A program made the translations under genes and the position numbers. A model generated the notes under the pieces. The model was not told the origin of the DNA, did not search any database, and saw only the letters and a list, made by a program, of their open reading frames with translations. Positions 62,387 through 64,000 of a DNA stretch of 64,000 nucleotides are shown here, one piece after another; position 1 is the first letter of the stretch; every line of letters begins with the position of its first letter. Source of the DNA: Paenibacillus sp. 1011MAR3C5 (lineage in GTDB: Bacteria > Bacillota > Bacilli > Paenibacillales > Paenibacillaceae); contig NZ_QZCF01000002.1 of assembly GCF_003591485.1 (NCBI RefSeq), forward strand, positions 372,001 through 436,000, in the 5' to 3' direction.

Positions 62387-63751
62387 ATGGGGAAGGAACC
62401 CAAAGTTTATTCCGTCAAAGAAATCAACAAATATATTCGCATGAAGCTGGAGACGGACTTGGTGCTTGGCGATGTCTGGCTGCGAGGCGAGATCTCGAAC
62501 TTCACCCATCATTCCAGTGGGCATATGTACTTCACGTTAAAGGACAGCGACAGCCGCTTAAAATGCGTCATGTTCGCCTCTCATAACGCACGTCTTCCAT
62601 TCAAGCCGAAGGAAGGCGCGAAGGTGATGGCACGCGGCAATATTTCGGTCTATGAACGGGACGGCAACTATCAATTTTATGTGATGGCGATGCAGCCAGA
62701 CGGAATCGGCAGCTTGTATCTGGCCTTCGAGCAATTGAAGGGCAAGCTGGAGAGCGAGGGACTCTTTTCAAGCGCCCGCAAGAGGGAACTGCCTGTCTAT
62801 CCCAAGGCGATTGGCGTCATTACGTCCCCGACAGGTGCTGCGGTGAGAGATATAATTACGACTATTCAACGAAGGTATCCGTTTATCCCGGTTTATGTAT
62901 ATCCCGTCTTGGTTCAAGGAAAGGGAGCAGCCCCCTCGATTGCCGGTGCGATTGAAGCAATGAATCGTTTTGGCGATTGCGACGTATTAATTGTTGGTCG
63001 CGGCGGAGGCTCATTGGAAGAGCTTTGGGCTTTTAATGAAGAGTCGGTAGCCAGAGCTATTGCAGGTTCCGCAATTCCTGTTATTAGCGCTGTCGGTCAT
63101 GAGACTGATTTTACGATTGCCGACTTTGTAGCCGATATGAGGGCAGCGACTCCGACTGCCGCAGCCGAGCTTGCCGTACCGCATATTGCAGAGCTTAAGC
63201 AGCAGCGGGAACGGATGAGTCAGCGGCTCATTGGCGCGATGCACAGATCGATAACCGCGGAGAAAGAACGGCTTGCTCGCATCAGGCGTTCTCCTTTCTT
63301 CCTGCAACCCCGTCGTTATATGCTGGATCAAGCACAGCGGCTGGATCGCATGAAGGAGCAGTTGGAGCAGCGCATGCATAAGAGACTATCAAAGGAAGAC
63401 GCTAGGTTGTCTCATCTTCAAGCAAGACTGTCTGCGCGGCATCCGGGAGCAACTTTACAGCAATCGATCAGACGACTTGCGGTTGTTACACGAGGCCTTG
63501 AGATGTCAGTGGCTTCGATGCTGAAGGAACACAGATTGCGGCTGAATGGCGCAATTGGCCAGCTGGATGCTTTGAGCCCTTTGAAAGTAATGGCGAGAGG
63601 ATACAGCTTGGTCTATGACAGCGATTCGGGACGGCTTATCAAGTCGGTCAATGAGACCAATAGCGGCGATACGGTCCAGGTGAGATTGATGAATGGCCGA
63701 TTAGTATGCCGCGTGGAATCGGTTGAAGGAGGCGAGAGACGTGAAAGCTGA
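62387..63751 (+). CDS. xseA: Exodeoxyribonuclease VII large subunit
   Basis: XseA is the catalytic subunit of ExoVII, which degrades single-stranded DNA into short oligonucleotides. The 454-residue protein has an N-terminal OB fold (about 1-100, HHSSGHMYFTLKDSDSRLKC), a catalytic core with VGRGGGSLEELWAFNEE near 203-219 and VGHETDFTIADFVADMRA near 238-255, and a coiled-coil C-terminus (about 270-400). It overlaps the xseB start by 11 bp. Confidence 0.96.
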   Translation: MGKEPKVYSVKEINKYIRMKLETDLVLGDVWLRGEISNFTHHSSGHMYFTLKDSDSRLKCVMFASHNARLPFKPKEGAKVMARGNISVYERDGNYQFYVMAMQPDGIGSLYLAFEQLKGKLESEGLFSSARKRELPVYPKAIGVITSPTGAAVRDIITTIQRRYPFIPVYVYPVLVQGKGAAPSIAGAIEAMNRFGDCDVLIVGRGGGSLEELWAFNEESVARAIAGSAIPVISAVGHETDFTIADFVADMRAATPTAAAELAVPHIAELKQQRERMSQRLIGAMHRSITAEKERLARIRRSPFFLQPRRYMLDQAQRLDRMKEQLEQRMHKRLSKEDARLSHLQARLSARHPGATLQQSIRRLAVVTRGLEMSVASMLKEHRLRLNGAIGQLDALSPLKVMARGYSLVYDSDSGRLIKSVNETNSGDTVQVRLMNGRLVCRVESVEGGERRES

Positions 63752-63995
63752 GAAACAGGAAGAGCTAAGCTTCGAAGAAGCGATGCTTCGTTTGGAAGGT
63801 ATCGTGGCTAAGCTGGAGAGCGGGGACGTTCCGCTGGAGACAGCGATCGATTTGTTTCAGGAAGGCATGAGGCTGTCGCAGCTATGCGGCGGCAAGCTTG
63901 AACAAGTGGAGAGCAAGATCGAGCTCCTTGTGGAGTCGGAGCAAGGCTTCCAGAAAAAACCGTTTGTAGCGGCAAACGAAGACAAAGGGGAATAA
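63741..63995 (+). CDS. xseB: Exodeoxyribonuclease VII small subunit
   Basis: XseB binds the coiled coil of XseA to complete ExoVII. GTG 63741 (MKAEKQEELSFEEAMLRLEG) is chosen because AAGGAGG at 63726-63732 is nine bases upstream; TTG 63723 lies before it. The 84-residue protein has the family block LSFEEAMLRLEGIVAKLESG and the GMRLSQLCGGKLEQVESKIE helix. It overlaps the end of xseA. The window ends five bases after its stop. Confidence 0.93.
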   Translation: MKAEKQEELSFEEAMLRLEGIVAKLESGDVPLETAIDLFQEGMRLSQLCGGKLEQVESKIELLVESEQGFQKKPFVAANEDKGE

Positions 63996-64000
63996 ACTTG

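Overview
The window looks like a chromosomal core segment of an endospore-forming, Gram-positive Bacillota, most likely Paenibacillus or a close relative. The reasons are gene order matching the Bacillus era-recO-glyQS-dnaG-sigA and yqhQ-yqhR-aroQ-pepQ-efp-spoIIIA-accBC-nusB-folD-xseAB blocks, complete spoIIIA and near-complete gerP spore loci, two T-box leaders, strong Shine-Dalgarno sites and frequent TTG/GTG starts. No tRNA, rRNA, CRISPR array, insertion sequence or prophage was seen. Species assignment is inference from synteny; no search was run.

Layout. 1-2185: end of cdd, then era, yqzL and recO. 2182-6339: glycine T-box, glyQ, glyS and a PPDK-regulatory kinase. 6431-12754: yqxD-type gene, dnaG, sigA, an unrecognised membrane protein, trmK and a Nif3-like gene. 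12779-13289: RNase P RNA of ancestral A-type architecture. 13309-16543: a subtilisin-like protease (minus strand), ypuI, a DUF1540 protein and a small membrane protein. 16677-23574: an accessory-looking stretch with an ABC ATPase, a membrane-anchored alpha/beta hydrolase and a HelD-type helicase in overlapping frames, a PAS-XRE regulator and a two-zinc-knuckle microprotein. 23728-31409: glycogen operon glgB-C-D-A closed by a GH15 glucoamylase-like gene.

31433-33343 (minus): gerPABCDE spore-coat permeability operon behind a sigma-K-like promoter, with a divergent Hsp20-like gene. 34072-41410: two tiny membrane proteins, zur, yidD, methionine T-box and metG, a Zur-box-controlled znuACB zinc importer and ccdA. 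41407-47427: splB (minus), mntR, then the yqhP/yqhQ/yqhR/aroQ/pepQ/efp block. 47646-51083: lysC, a UPF0756 membrane protein, and comA/comB for sulfolactate. 51218-57355: yqhV and spoIIIAA-AH behind a sigma-E-like promoter. 57533-63995: accB, accC, Asp23-type genes (yqhY, amaP, DUF2273), nusB, folD, xseA, xseB.

The most unusual structure is in the spoIIIA operon. Two related tandem-repeat arrays (39-bp and 64-bp units) fill the AE/AF and AG/AH gaps. Each ends exactly at the Shine-Dalgarno of the next gene, and the hairpin arms of the 64-bp array show compensatory changes, suggesting selected RNA structure. Other points worth checking are the A-type RNase P RNA, GH15 in the usual glgP position, the absence of gerPF, and the ATPase-hydrolase-HelD gene trio.
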